DNA of 64,000 bases from contig BBSY01000002.1 in NCBI GenBank assembly GCA_000974665.1, positions 930,001-994,000 of the forward strand, read 5' to 3'. Origin of the DNA: an alpha proteobacterium U9-1i. GTDB taxonomy: Bacteria; Pseudomonadota; Alphaproteobacteria; Caulobacterales; Aquidulcibacteraceae. The translations under genes and the position numbers were made by a program. Shown here in pieces: positions 1 through 8,909 of this stretch. Position 1 is the stretch's first letter; each line of letters begins with the position of its first letter. The notes under the pieces are model-generated. The model was not told where the DNA came from and did not search any database. It saw nothing but the letters and a program-made list of their open reading frames with translations.

Positions 1-1
1 C

Positions 2-265
2 TGGGCGTTTGACGTATCGCCGCAATATCTCTTGTCGTTGCTGCACTTGGCGGTGAACGGCTCGGTGGTCGCGTTCATGATCTATTATTGGCTCGCGCGG
101 CGCCGCGGCTTCGCGCTCGCGTCTTACATCAGTGCGCTGACGCCGCCTGTGGCGATGATCGTTTCAAGCTTCTTCGAAGGCAAGACTTGGGGTGTTCTCG
201 CGCTTGCAGGCGTGGCGCTCGTTCTGGCGGGTCAGTGGCTCTTGCTGCGCACGCGCCGTGCTTAG
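2..265 (+). CDS. EamA/DMT-family transporter, C-terminal part (5' end outside window)
   Basis: The frame is open from the first bases of the window and ends at TAG 263-265, so only the last ~87 residues of a membrane protein are seen. They contain two hydrophobic helices separated by a short basic loop (Arg-Arg-Arg-Gly) and the segment SALTPPVAMIVSSFFEGK, which resembles the last helices of EamA (drug/metabolite transporter) proteins where a conserved Pro/Glu motif precedes the final helix. The C-terminus is basic (RTRRA). Substrate cannot be inferred. The stop overlaps by a few bases the stop of the convergent DUF2785 gene. Family assignment is from pattern recognition of the C-terminal repeat only. 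Confidence 0.7.
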   Translation, partial: WAFDVSPQYLLSLLHLAVNGSVVAFMIYYWLARRRGFALASYISALTPPVAMIVSSFFEGKTWGVLALAGVALVLAGQWLLLRTRRA

Positions 266-1176
266 GGCAACGCGGCGAGCCCCGCGGCTACGCCCGGACG
301 CATCGGCGCGAACGCCGCATTGTCGCTGAGCGTGACATTGGCGTGCATGATGCCAAGAAACATCATGAGATTGTGCCGACGCGACAAGCCCGCTTGCGAT
401 TGAAACCATCCATCCCAGGATTGACCGAGCGGCCCCGGACCGGCGAGTTGCGTGAACCAGGCCGTCCATTCGGCTTCGCTAAATACATTGCGCTGCGCCA
501 TGTACAAAATTGGCCGCGCCAATCGCTCGCTTTCGCCAGTGATGTAGGACACGCCCTCCGGCGCAATCTGCGCGCCGACGGCATCGCGCACGCGGACCAA
601 GGCAGCCTTGTCGTAATTGGTGTTGAGCACGATCTGCATCATCAGATCGCCGGCATGCGCCGGCGCGTGGCGGTAACCTTCGCGCGGATCGAAGCCGCGA
701 TGGTCGCGCAGATTGGTCAGATAACGCACCGCACCGTCGAGGAGCTGCGTGCGCTGCGCGGGCGTCATCCAGGCTTCGATACGATCGGTGCGCACAACGT
801 CCGCCAGCACCAAAGCCGAGAACGAACTACGGAAGCCTTGAGGGTCCGGCGCCGCCAGATTGCTGAGCAATTGCGCGCGCAAGCCATCAAGCGTCGTCGC
901 GTTGAGTTGCCGATTGCGCATCAGATGCTGCAAGCCTTCGAACGCCAGCCCGTCTCGCACCGCTGGATCGGGATCGCCCAGGCATTCGGCCAGCGCCAGC
1001 GCGAACGCATTGCGCCGCGCTTCGTCTGCGATCGCCCATTCCGCCGCCTTCAGCGCATCGACTTCAGCGCGAGACATGCCAAGCGGGGCGCACGCGGCTG
1101 CGCGGGGTTGCGCGCTGGCGGGCGCCGTGGCGCAAGCGGACAGAGCGAGCAGGGCGGCAAGTGCTAAGGTTTTCAT
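262..1176 (-). CDS. DUF2785 family lipoprotein
   Basis: 304 residues from the ATG at 1176, chosen because it begins a lipoprotein signal peptide (MKTLALAALLALSACA, lipobox cysteine about residue 15); the longer upstream frame has no coding character. The body matches the DUF2785 pattern: a DPDPAVRDGLAFE-type repeat near the start, the FSALVLADVV segment, RDHRGFDPREG, and HAPAHAGDLM. These proteins look like helical-repeat proteins and have no assigned activity. It is probably anchored to the outer membrane or periplasmic face. It stands alone, divergent from the BNR-repeat lipoprotein at 1315 and convergent with the transporter fragment. Confidence 0.75.
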   Translation of the reverse strand: MKTLALAALLALSACATAPASAQPRAAACAPLGMSRAEVDALKAAEWAIADEARRNAFALALAECLGDPDPAVRDGLAFEGLQHLMRNRQLNATTLDGLRAQLLSNLAAPDPQGFRSSFSALVLADVVRTDRIEAWMTPAQRTQLLDGAVRYLTNLRDHRGFDPREGYRHAPAHAGDLMMQIVLNTNYDKAALVRVRDAVGAQIAPEGVSYITGESERLARPILYMAQRNVFSEAEWTAWFTQLAGPGPLGQSWDGWFQSQAGLSRRHNLMMFLGIMHANVTLSDNAAFAPMRPGVAAGLAALP

Positions 1177-1314
1177 GCCCTCCGTTGTGCGCACGCGAAA
1201 CAGCGATACAAGGACTTTCAGACCAAATGCGCGCTCGATCACGCGGACGTTAGCGAAATCCTGACATCCGCTGTCGCGGGCCTCGGATAGGATGCAGTCT
1301 CGGGGAGACGGATC

Positions 1315-2406
1315 ATGGATAGACGTGTGTTCGCGGCCGGCTTGGTGGGTTTGCCGTTGGCAGCGTGCGCTGGCGCCGGTGAAACGCCGCCGCCGTCGGC
1401 GCCAACTGTGTGGCGCGCGCTGCCGACCGAGCCATACCCAGGCAAACAGGACGACATTCATTTCGTTTCATCTGATATCGGCTGGTACGGCAACGGCGCC
1501 GGCAAACTGTATCGCACCGCCGACGGCGGCGAGACGTGGGAGAAGGTGTGGGATCAGCCAGGCACGTTCATACGCGCGCTCGGCTTCATCGACGCCGAGA
1601 ACGGCTTTCTCGGAAATGTCGGCGTTGAGGCCTATCCGAATGTCACCGATCCGCGCCCGCTCTATCGCACGCGCGATGCTGGCCGCACGTGGTCGCCCGT
1701 CCAAGCCGAGGGCATGGAAGCCGTGCGCGGAATTTGCGGCATTGACGTCATCCAGCGCCGGCGGATCGTGCAGGGCGAGCTGCGCGATACGGCCATCATA
1801 CACGCCGCTGGCCGTGTTGGCGGCCCAGCCGCGATTTTACGTTCGGTGGATGGGGGCGAAAGCTGGACGACGCTCGATCTCACCGCGCAAGCCGGCATGA
1901 TCCTCGACGTCAAATTTTTTGATGCGATGCACGGCCTCGTTTGCGCCTCCACCGCGAGCGACATCAGCGAGGCGCGCGCCCTTATTTTACGCACGGCCGA
2001 CGGGGGCCGCACTTGGCTGCGAGCCTACGAGTCCAATCGCCCGTTTGAGAATTGCTGGAAGATGAACTTCCCTTCGCGCGACGTCGGCTACGCGACGGTT
2101 CAGAATTACCAGGACGGCCAAACCCAACGTGTGTTGATCAAAACAACGGACGGCGGCGCAAGCTGGCGCGAACTGCCGTTGGTCGATGATGCGCGCGTGC
2201 GCGAATTCGGCATCGGCTTCGTCAATGAGAATTGGGGTTGGATCGGCGCGAGCACCACGGGGTTCGAAACGCGTGATGGCGGCCTAAGCTGGGCGCCGAT
2301 CGAAATGGGCCGCGCCGTGAACAAGATTCGCGTTCTGCACGACGGCGATGCGGTTCGCGCCTTCGCCATCGGCGTTGAAGTGCGGAGATTCGACGCAGTC
2401 GTTTAG
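1315..2406 (+). CDS. BNR/YCF48-like beta-propeller lipoprotein
   Basis: 363 residues. The N-terminus MDRRVFAAGLVGLPLAACAG is a lipoprotein (or Tat-like, with Arg-Arg) signal with a lipobox Cys at about 19. The mature part carries at least six Asp-box/BNR repeats of the form S/T-x-D-G-G-x-x-W (for example TADGGETW, TRDAGRTW, SVDGGESW, TADGGRTW, TTDGGASW, TRDGGLSW), spaced as in sialidase-like or YCF48-like propellers. No sialidase active-site Arg triad is evident. A GGGGAGA ribosome-binding site precedes the ATG. Function unknown; likely a periplasmic or outer-membrane-anchored propeller. It ends 10 bp from the convergent rpoN. Confidence 0.75.
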   Translation: MDRRVFAAGLVGLPLAACAGAGETPPPSAPTVWRALPTEPYPGKQDDIHFVSSDIGWYGNGAGKLYRTADGGETWEKVWDQPGTFIRALGFIDAENGFLGNVGVEAYPNVTDPRPLYRTRDAGRTWSPVQAEGMEAVRGICGIDVIQRRRIVQGELRDTAIIHAAGRVGGPAAILRSVDGGESWTTLDLTAQAGMILDVKFFDAMHGLVCASTASDISEARALILRTADGGRTWLRAYESNRPFENCWKMNFPSRDVGYATVQNYQDGQTQRVLIKTTDGGASWRELPLVDDARVREFGIGFVNENWGWIGASTTGFETRDGGLSWAPIEMGRAVNKIRVLHDGDAVRAFAIGVEVRRFDAVV

Positions 2407-2416
2407 CGCAGCGGGT

Positions 2417-3892
2417 TCAAAACCCGTTCGCCAGCTTCCGTTTGCGCTCAACGCTGCTCGGAATCCGCAGGCTCTCGCGATACTTCGCCACCGTTCGCCG
2501 CGCGATCTCTATGCCTTTTTCGCGCAAGATCTCGACGATGCGGTCGTCGCTCAGAATTTCGCTCGGCCCTTCACCGTCGATCATGCTCTTGATCTGATGG
2601 CGCACCGCCTCGGCTGAATGGGCTTCGCCGCCGTCCGCGCTCGCGATCGAGGCGGTGAAGAAGTATTTCAACTCGAACAGGCCGCGCGGGCAGGAGAGGT
2701 ATTTGTTCGACGTCACCCGCGAGACGGTGCTCTCGTGCATCTCAATCGCGGTGGCGACTGTCTTCAAATTCAGCGGCCGCAATTGGGAGACGCCGTACGC
2801 GAAGAACCCGTCTTGCTGGCGCACGATCTCACGCGCCACTTTCAGGATCGTCTTCGCGCGTTGATCAAGGCTCTTGACCAACCAGCTTGCGTTGGCGGCG
2901 CATTCGGACAGAAACGCTTTGTCCTCTTCGCGTTTCGCGCCCTTCGACACGGTTGCGTAGTAGCGCTGGTTCATCAGCACGCGCGGCATCGTGTCGGTGT
3001 TGAGTTCCACCACCCACGAACCATCCGGCGCAGCGCGGATGTAAACGTCCGGCGCAACACTCTGCACCACGCCGCCGCCGAACGCGGCGCCGGGCTTTGG
3101 CGTCAGCGCGCGCACTTCGCCGATCATGTCGGCCAAGTCTTCGCGATCGACTTCGCAGATGTGCGCCAACCGCTCCATGTGGCCCTTGGCCAGCAGATCG
3201 AGGTTCGCCAGCAGCTTTTCCATCGCTGGATCGAAGCGACCACGCTCTTTCAACTGCAACGCCAGACAGTCCGGAATGTCGCGCGCCATCACGCCGGTGG
3301 GCTCGAAACCCTGCATGATCTTCAGCACGCCCATCACACGCGCTTCGTCGGCGCCAATGCGATCGGCGATTTCGCGCACGTCGGCGCGCATATAGCCCCA
3401 ATCGTCGACCGCATCGATCAGCACGCCGCCAATCATGCGATCCACTGGATTAAGCCCAGCTTGCGTCAATTGCGCATCGAGGTGCTCGCTGAGGGTGACT
3501 TCGCTGGCGAGCGTCTCATCCAGGCCGGGCAAGTCGTCGAAGCTTTTCCCAGATGAAGCCTTGCTCCAATCGGTCAGTGGCGCGGCGCCGGCCTCGGCCA
3601 ACTCACCTGCGCTCAAGTCCGGATTGAGATCGCTCGCATGAACGTCCGTTGCGTCCGAATGGATCGCGCCGTCATCGAAGCTCAACGCTTCGGCATCGCC
3701 CGATGTCTCAGCCTTCTTGTCGTCGCCTTCGGTTTCTGTGCGTTCGAGCAGCGGATTGCGCTCAAGTTCGCTCTCAACGAATTCCGCGAGTTCGACATTG
3801 GACAATTGCAACAGCTTGATCGCTTGCTGCAGCTGTGGGGTCATCACCAGAGCTTGGCCCTGGCGCATCTCCAATCGAGGGATCATCGCCAT
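2417..3892 (-). CDS. rpoN: RNA polymerase sigma-54 factor
   Basis: 491 residues, the usual length. The N-terminal region I (LEMRQGQALVMTPQLQQAIK, then LLQLSNVELAEFVE, ELERNPLLE) is the glutamine/leucine-rich activator-contact region; an acidic linker follows (about residues 55-110); the core-binding domain and the C-terminal DNA-binding domain end with the RpoN box ARRTVAKYRESL about 15 residues from the C-terminus. It directs transcription from -24/-12 promoters with AAA+ enhancer-binding proteins. It lies 12 bp downstream of lptB on the same strand, the arrangement normal in alphaproteobacteria; the usual downstream hibernation factor/ptsN genes are absent, replaced by a convergent lipoprotein gene. 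Confidence 0.97.
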   Translation of the reverse strand: MAMIPRLEMRQGQALVMTPQLQQAIKLLQLSNVELAEFVESELERNPLLERTETEGDDKKAETSGDAEALSFDDGAIHSDATDVHASDLNPDLSAGELAEAGAAPLTDWSKASSGKSFDDLPGLDETLASEVTLSEHLDAQLTQAGLNPVDRMIGGVLIDAVDDWGYMRADVREIADRIGADEARVMGVLKIMQGFEPTGVMARDIPDCLALQLKERGRFDPAMEKLLANLDLLAKGHMERLAHICEVDREDLADMIGEVRALTPKPGAAFGGGVVQSVAPDVYIRAAPDGSWVVELNTDTMPRVLMNQRYYATVSKGAKREEDKAFLSECAANASWLVKSLDQRAKTILKVAREIVRQQDGFFAYGVSQLRPLNLKTVATAIEMHESTVSRVTSNKYLSCPRGLFELKYFFTASIASADGGEAHSAEAVRHQIKSMIDGEGPSEILSDDRIVEILREKGIEIARRTVAKYRESLRIPSSVERKRKLANGF

Positions 3893-3904
3893 CGCGGTCC
3901 CCGA

Positions 3905-4672
3905 TCAGTTAAACGTGTCGCCGAGATACACCTTGCGCACGTCATCGTTCGAGCGAACCTCGTCAGGGGTTCCTTCGAACAGCACACGTCCATCGAACAT
4001 GATCGAAGCCCGATCCACGATCTGCAGCGTTTCGCGCACATTGTGGTCGGTGATCAGGATGCCCAGTCCGCGTTCCTTGAGGAACAGGATGAGCTCACGA
4101 ATGTCGTTGATGGCGAGCGGGTCGATGCCGGCGAAAGGCTCGTCAAGCAACATGAAGTTCGGCCGCGTCGCCAAGGCGCGCGCGATCTCAACACGACGGC
4201 GCTCACCGCCCGAAAGGGCGTTGGCCGGCGAATTCTTGAGATGATCCACGCGCAGCTCGGAGAGCAGGTTGTCGACGATCTCGCGCCGGCGCGAATGGTT
4301 GCGCTCGGTCAGCTCGACCACCGACATCACGTTTTGCTCGACGGTCAGACCACGGAAGATCGACGGCTCTTGCGGGAGATAGCCCACGCCAAGCCGTGCC
4401 CGCTGGTACATGGGCAGTGTTGTGACGTCCTGGCCGTCCAACAAAATTTGCCCCTGGTCCACGCGTACGAGCCCCGTAATCATGTAGAAGCAGGTGGTTT
4501 TGCCTGCTCCGTTGGGGCCCAACAGACCAACGACCTCGCCGCGCCGAAGGAAGAGCGAAACATCCTTCACCACAGTGCGGCCGCGATAGGATTTGCCTAT
4601 CTCGACTGCGCCCAGGCCCATTTCTGCGGCCTCGGACTTGATCGAACGGCTTGATGCGCCCTCGGGGCTCAT
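3905..4672 (-). CDS. lptB: LPS export ABC transporter ATP-binding protein LptB
   Basis: 255 residues. It has Walker A GPNGAGKTT (about residue 55), Q-loop PQEPSIFRGLT, the ABC signature LSGGERRRVEIARAL, Walker B LLDEPFAGIDP and the switch histidine in ITDHNVRET, all intact. LptB powers extraction of lipopolysaccharide from the inner membrane with LptF/LptG, which are not in this window. An alternative start at the internal Met (MGLGAVEIG, position 4621), preceded by GAGG, would remove a 17-residue N-terminal extension. It sits between lptA and rpoN in one minus-strand operon. Confidence 0.96.
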   Translation of the reverse strand: MSPEGASSRSIKSEAAEMGLGAVEIGKSYRGRTVVKDVSLFLRRGEVVGLLGPNGAGKTTCFYMITGLVRVDQGQILLDGQDVTTLPMYQRARLGVGYLPQEPSIFRGLTVEQNVMSVVELTERNHSRRREIVDNLLSELRVDHLKNSPANALSGGERRRVEIARALATRPNFMLLDEPFAGIDPLAINDIRELILFLKERGLGILITDHNVRETLQIVDRASIMFDGRVLFEGTPDEVRSNDDVRKVYLGDTFN

Positions 4673-4724
4673 ATGACCTGACTGCCGCTAAGATTTCGTG
4701 AAGACTTGGTCAACGGACGACTGC

Positions 4725-5300
4725 TTACTGGCCGCTACCGCCTGGATTGTTTGAAGAATTGTTGCCGCCCGAGCCGCTGCGCGGGACGAACACGCCGCGC
4801 ACCCGCTCGCCGGAATTAGGCCGGATCGAGGTACGCCGCGAGCCCACTTCAAGCACCAACGTTTCGCCGCGGATCACGTTCTCATCGCTCGCCACGACAA
4901 CGTTGCCGGTGAAGGTCACGCTGTCGGAGGACACTTCGTACACAGCCCGGTTGCCGCGCGCTGATTGTTGCGGGCGCACGTAGTAGACCTCGCCCTCGGC
5001 GATCATGCGCTGGATGTCGCCAGAACCGAGGCCGCCGGCGCTTGCTTGATCGCCGCTCGTTTGCGCCGTGGACTGCGAGAAGAAGAGCGTGATGCGATCG
5101 GCGCGCAGCCGCGCGTCGTTCTGCACGACATCGACATCGCCGGTGAGCACCAAGCGGCGCTCGCCGTCGAAATATTCGAGATTGTTGGCTGAGTATGAAA
5201 CCGGCCCGCCGGATTGGCTGAGCTGCGCATGCGCAGGCGCCGCCAGGCTCGCCATGGCCAGGAAGGCTCCGGCCATCAATACGAGCGCGCTTCTACGCAT
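4725..5300 (-). CDS. lptA: LPS transport periplasmic protein LptA
   Basis: 191 residues from the ATG at 5300, which has an AGGAG 7 nt upstream; the ATG at 5315, overlapping the lptC stop as ATGA, is also possible and adds five residues. A Sec signal peptide ending AAPAHA is followed by the OstA-like beta-jellyroll domain (YFDGERRLVLTGDV, then RLRADRITLFF, and NVIRGETLVLEV). The C-terminal tail is Gly/Ser/Asn-rich and low-complexity. LptA forms the periplasmic bridge that passes LPS from LptC to LptD. It belongs to the lptC-lptA-lptB-rpoN operon. Confidence 0.9.
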   Translation of the reverse strand: MRRSALVLMAGAFLAMASLAAPAHAQLSQSGGPVSYSANNLEYFDGERRLVLTGDVDVVQNDARLRADRITLFFSQSTAQTSGDQASAGGLGSGDIQRMIAEGEVYYVRPQQSARGNRAVYEVSSDSVTFTGNVVVASDENVIRGETLVLEVGSRRTSIRPNSGERVRGVFVPRSGSGGNNSSNNPGGSGQ

Positions 5301-5311
5301 TGGTCCGCTCC

Positions 5312-5989
5312 TCATTGTCCCCCCGATCCCGAACTCTGGGCCGCTGGCTGAGCCTCATTGTCGGGGATCTGGCCACGCACGTTGCCGCGCAGAACCACCG
5401 CGCGGTCGGTCTCACGTAATTCATACGTGTCCGCCTGGAGCACGCCAAGGGGCCCGGCGCCGGTGACCCCCCCGCGGCCCGCCAAAGTGCCCTGGCCCAG
5501 ATCGACCCGCATGTCAGGCGTGGTGAATCTGTTGCCGCCCCGGTCCGAAAACAGGACTTCGCCTTCGAACACGAGGCTCTGCGCCGCTTCGTCATAAACA
5601 CCGCGAGGGGCAAGCATGATTGTCCCGGCATCTGTACGGTATACCGGCGCCACAAGTTCGATCGGACCATCGCCCCGCGGCCGCTCGGCCATCTCGGCGG
5701 TAATCTGATACGGCCCGCCAGATTCCGTGCGGCCGATGAAGCGGGGATTGATCATCCGCAAGGGCTCGGCGGCCGCATACTGGTTCTGGTTGAACCCGCC
5801 TTCGACAGCATAAAGCGCCATGAACACAAAGACCGAGGCGAAAGACGCTCCCGCCGCGCCGACGAAGAAGCGCCGCAGGCCGGCGATCAAGCGCGAGCGC
5901 CGCCGGGCGGCGCGCAGCGAGGCGGCGCGTTGTGGCTCCCAGGCGGAATTGGTTGCGACAGCGGCGGTCATCGGCGGCGCTTGTCGCAT
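5312..5989 (-). CDS. lptC: LPS export ABC transporter periplasmic protein LptC
   Basis: 225 residues. A cytoplasmic N-terminus of about 40 basic residues precedes one membrane helix (FFVGAAGASFASVFVFMALYA-like segment, about residues 41-61). The periplasmic part has the LptC/YrbK pattern: NPRFIGRTESGGPYQITAE, APRGVYDE, SLVFEGEVLF, MRVDLGQGTLAGRGGV, TYELRETDRAVVLRGNV. It docks LptA to the LptBFG complex. It is the first clear lpt gene of the operon; 42 bp separate it from the anchored protein upstream. The alphaproteobacterial rnd gene that often precedes lptC is not here but at 19107. Confidence 0.92.
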   Translation of the reverse strand: MRQAPPMTAAVATNSAWEPQRAASLRAARRRSRLIAGLRRFFVGAAGASFASVFVFMALYAVEGGFNQNQYAAAEPLRMINPRFIGRTESGGPYQITAEMAERPRGDGPIELVAPVYRTDAGTIMLAPRGVYDEAAQSLVFEGEVLFSDRGGNRFTTPDMRVDLGQGTLAGRGGVTGAGPLGVLQADTYELRETDRAVVLRGNVRGQIPDNEAQPAAQSSGSGGQ

Positions 5990-6031
5990 TTGAGTGAGGG
6001 CGGAAGCAAGGCGCTGCGGCGCACGCGCGAG

Positions 6032-6898
6032 CTAGCGCACTGGCGTTGGCGCCGGCGCCGGCGTTGCGCGTTCAACCCGCGAACGGTCGATCAGAGCCGG
6101 CTCTCGGAGCAGAACGCGTGGGCGTGGCGGCAGCACAATGTCGACGCGCTCGGCAGTGTACTCGCCTTGGGCGGGCAGCGCGACGCCGCGCAATTGCACC
6201 GCCCAAGGGGCGATCTCGTAGCGGCGCGCTGCGTCGTTGAATTGCTGCACCAACGCTGCGGCGGCGCGGCCTTGGCGGCCATCGAAATAGGCATATCCAT
6301 TTTCGCGGCGATCGTTGGTTTGCATCTCGTCAATCACGACGCGCACGCCTGCCGATCGTTCAAGTTCGGCCGCGAGGCGGCGCGCATTGTCGTCGACGTC
6401 GCCATTGCGGACATGCAGCACCAAAGTGTTAAGTGCTGGCGGGCGCGCAAAGATGACGCCCACGTCGAACGGCGCGCGCTCGGCGGTGGTTGGTCGCTCG
6501 CCTGTAACGTCACCGCGCACGCCGCCGGTTGCACCGGTGTTCGGATCGCGGGTCGGCGGATCGTTGGGCGTTGGCGTTTGATCGGCTGGGGCGGGGGCAT
6601 CCGCCGGTCTTTCTTCCACAGGCTCTGGAAGCGTCGTTGACGGTGGATACGTCGTTTCTGTTGGCGCTGGCGCGACGTCGGCTTGATCCACCACCGGCGG
6701 CGGCACGATGTTGTTGCGCGCAAGTTCCTCTTCCAGCTGAATCACGCGCGTATTGAGTGTATCGCGCTCGCGGATCAGGTCGTTGGTGATTCCAAGCGTC
6801 CAGCCGGCGAGGCCAACCGCGCCAACGCTGATGAACAATTGCACCGCGAGCACTTGTCGCGTGCCGCTTACAAACGAACCCAGGACGGACTTGGCCAT
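6032..6898 (-). CDS. membrane-anchored periplasmic protein, possible LytR C-terminal-like domain
   Basis: 288 residues. One N-terminal membrane helix (about residues 13-37), a short coiled-coil-like stretch (LIRERDTLNTRVIQLEEELA), a long Pro/Thr/Ala-rich linker (about 65-135), and a C-terminal domain of about 110 residues starting near FDVGVIFARPP. That domain has the layout of LytR_C domains (LVLHVRNG, LAAELERSAGVRV, YAYFDGRQG), but the match is weak. The gene starts 4 bp after the stop of the TIR gene with a GGGAGG ribosome-binding site inside the TIR 3' end, so the two are translated together. A role in envelope sensing with the TIR protein is inferred from position only. Confidence 0.55.
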   Translation of the reverse strand: MAKSVLGSFVSGTRQVLAVQLFISVGAVGLAGWTLGITNDLIRERDTLNTRVIQLEEELARNNIVPPPVVDQADVAPAPTETTYPPSTTLPEPVEERPADAPAPADQTPTPNDPPTRDPNTGATGGVRGDVTGERPTTAERAPFDVGVIFARPPALNTLVLHVRNGDVDDNARRLAAELERSAGVRVVIDEMQTNDRRENGYAYFDGRQGRAAAALVQQFNDAARRYEIAPWAVQLRGVALPAQGEYTAERVDIVLPPRPRVLLREPALIDRSRVERATPAPAPTPVR

Positions 6899-6902
6899 CT
6901 GC

Positions 6903-7538
6903 TTAGCCTCCCGCGCGCGCGATCGAGAACAGACGCTCCGCCGTCAATGTCGCTGAAGCGCTGGCGACGCCGACCACGCCTGTCAGCACCAATTGCATTT
7001 GCTCCGGCGACATCGCGCCGTTGTAAGTGGCGGACAGTGCGCCCGCATACGCGGCGAGCGAAGCGCCCGTCGCGGTCGACAAGAGTTTCGGAGAACCCGC
7101 AACTGCAGGCGTCGCTAGCGGACCAAGGCCGCGCAACCGCGAAGGCGGATCGGGCGGAGCGCCCTGGCGCACGAGGCGCGTCAACGCCTGCTCGAGCGGG
7201 CCCCATTGCGCGCCGCGTGAACTCAGATCGGTGACCTGCAGCGCATCGAACGGCAGCGGCAATTGCACCGTGTCGATCCGTGCTTGGATGAACTTGTTCG
7301 CGTCAAGCCCGCGTGAGCTCTCCGCGTACACCCAAGTCGAGTTGCGAGCGTTGAAACTCCACGCCGTGAACACTGCGCGCGCGGCGGAAAGCTGGCGCTC
7401 AATTTCATCGACGAACACTTGCCCGGCGCGCAAGTGCTTGTCCCACCATATGGAGTATCCAAGTGAGCTGATGCGGTCCACGATCGGCTTCACCCGATCA
7501 TGGTCGGCGCGTGAGTAGGAAATGAAGACGTCGGCCAT
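6903..7538 (-). CDS. TIR-domain protein with C-terminal membrane segments
   Basis: 211 residues from ATG 7538 (GGGGGA 7 nt upstream; a GTG at 7553 would add five residues). The first ~130 residues are a TIR fold: MADVFISYSRAD (beta-A with box 1), YSIWWDKHLRAG (BB loop), VFTAWSFNARNSTWVYAE, in which Glu after W-V-Y-A lies where TIR NADases carry the catalytic Glu. After a Pro-rich linker come two hydrophobic Ala/Gly-rich segments (about 150-200). Bacterial TIR proteins include NAD-degrading defence effectors and scaffold proteins; which applies here is unknown. It heads a minus-strand run that continues into lptC. Confidence 0.8.
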   Translation of the reverse strand: MADVFISYSRADHDRVKPIVDRISSLGYSIWWDKHLRAGQVFVDEIERQLSAARAVFTAWSFNARNSTWVYAESSRGLDANKFIQARIDTVQLPLPFDALQVTDLSSRGAQWGPLEQALTRLVRQGAPPDPPSRLRGLGPLATPAVAGSPKLLSTATGASLAAYAGALSATYNGAMSPEQMQLVLTGVVGVASASATLTAERLFSIARAGG

Positions 7539-7644
7539 CGGCGCGTCCCCCACGGCTCCAATGACAGAAGCTTAACCCACGCCTGAGGCGTCCGCGAGCG
7601 GATTCGACGTTGACCCGCAACGTCATTGTGGGCGTTCATTGGCC

Positions 7645-8838
7645 ATGCGCACACTGATCATTGTTGCTTCCCTTGGCCTATTCGTGGCTTGCGCCGAACC
7701 GAGCGCGATTGCCCAGAACGAGCCGCCGCCAAACGCAGAAAACCAAACCCCGGCGTTTCCCGAGCAAACGCGTGCAACGCGCGTGTCCTCTGGGCTCGAT
7801 TTGCAGGTGCGGGAGATCGCCGCCGGGCTGTCGCATCCCTGGGCGATCGCGTTTCTGCCGAGCGGTGACGCCCTGGTCACCGAACGCGCGGGCCGGCTGC
7901 GTTTCGTCGCCAGCGCCGGCATTGTCGCCGCCGCGGCGATCAGCGGCGTGCCGGAGGTCGATGCACGCAACCAAGGCGGCTTGCTCGACGTGGCCGTATC
8001 GCCGACGTTCGCGACCGATCGCTTGGTATATTTGAGTTATGCCGAACCGCGCGGCAACGGCGAGAACGGCACGAGCGTCGTGCGCGCCCGCCTCAACGAG
8101 CGCAACGCCGCGCTTGAGAACCTTCAAGTCATCTTCCGCCAGCAACCAAGCTGGCGTTCGCAGCACCATTTCGGCTCGCGGCTCGTGTTCGACCGCGAAG
8201 GGCGCCTATACGTAACGCTCGGTGAACGCGCCCGCGCCGCGTCGCGCGCGCAGGAGATCGACAACCACATCGGCAAGGTCGTGCGCATCAATGCAGATGG
8301 CTCTACGCCGGCTGACAACCCTTTCGTCGGCCGCGCCGGCGCTGCGCCGGAAGTTTGGTCTTACGGCCATCGCAACGTGCAAGGGGCCGATCTTCATCCC
8401 GACACCGGAGAATTGTGGACGGTCGAGCACGGCGCGCAGGGCGGCGACGAACTCAACATCCCGCGCGCTGGGCGCAACTACGGCTGGCCAATCATAACCT
8501 ACGGTGAGGATTACGGCGGCGGCCGCATCGGCGCTGGCGAGACGCAGCGCGCGGGCATGGAGCAGCCCATCTATTATTGGGATCCGGTTATTGCGCCTGG
8601 CGATATCGATTTCTATCGAGGCACACTCTTTCCCTGGCGCGGCGATTTGTTGGTTTCCGGCATGAAGGTGCGCGCGCTCGTTCGGCTCGACATAGAAGGC
8701 GAGCGTGTGGTGGGTGAGGAACGTCTGGATTTGGGGATCGGCCGAGTCCGCGACGTGAGTGAAGCGCCAGATGGCTCGCTCTGGATCGTCACCGATGAAG
8801 ACAATGGCCGCATTGTCCGCATCGCTCCCCGCAGCTGA
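7645..8838 (+). CDS. PQQ-dependent aldose sugar dehydrogenase-like (YliI/Asd family) propeller protein
   Basis: 397 residues from ATG 7645; a TTG two codons earlier is less likely. The N-terminus (MRTLIIVASLGLFVACAEP) is a lipoprotein-type signal. The mature protein has the soluble glucose/sorbosone dehydrogenase motifs: GLSHPWAIAFLP, TERAGRLRFV, NQGGLLDVAVSP, HHFGSRLVF, GKVVRINADGS, YGHRNVQG, HGAQGGDELN, GRNYGWP. The HHFG histidine and the YGHRN and HGxxGGDE motifs line the PQQ site in this family. It would oxidise aldose sugars in the periplasm and pass electrons to the respiratory chain. It is divergent from the TIR gene and not part of an evident operon. Confidence 0.88.
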   Translation: MRTLIIVASLGLFVACAEPSAIAQNEPPPNAENQTPAFPEQTRATRVSSGLDLQVREIAAGLSHPWAIAFLPSGDALVTERAGRLRFVASAGIVAAAAISGVPEVDARNQGGLLDVAVSPTFATDRLVYLSYAEPRGNGENGTSVVRARLNERNAALENLQVIFRQQPSWRSQHHFGSRLVFDREGRLYVTLGERARAASRAQEIDNHIGKVVRINADGSTPADNPFVGRAGAAPEVWSYGHRNVQGADLHPDTGELWTVEHGAQGGDELNIPRAGRNYGWPIITYGEDYGGGRIGAGETQRAGMEQPIYYWDPVIAPGDIDFYRGTLFPWRGDLLVSGMKVRALVRLDIEGERVVGEERLDLGIGRVRDVSEAPDGSLWIVTDEDNGRIVRIAPRS

Positions 8839-8849
8839 GAAGGAAGTGT

Positions 8850-8896
8850 GCGTTGCCATCCTGACCAGCGGGGGGAGTAGGCCAGGATGACAACGC
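8850..8896. terminator. hairpin between convergent genes
   Basis: GCGTTG-c-CATCCTG at 8850-8863 pairs with CAGGATG-a-CAACGC at 8883-8896 (13 pairs, one opposed mismatch), with a G-rich loop. It sits exactly between the stops of the sugar dehydrogenase (8838) and the small secreted protein (8910). There is no T-run, so it may be a REP-like repeat rather than an intrinsic terminator. Confidence 0.45.
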
Positions 8897-8909
8897 TCAC
8901 ACAGCGCCC

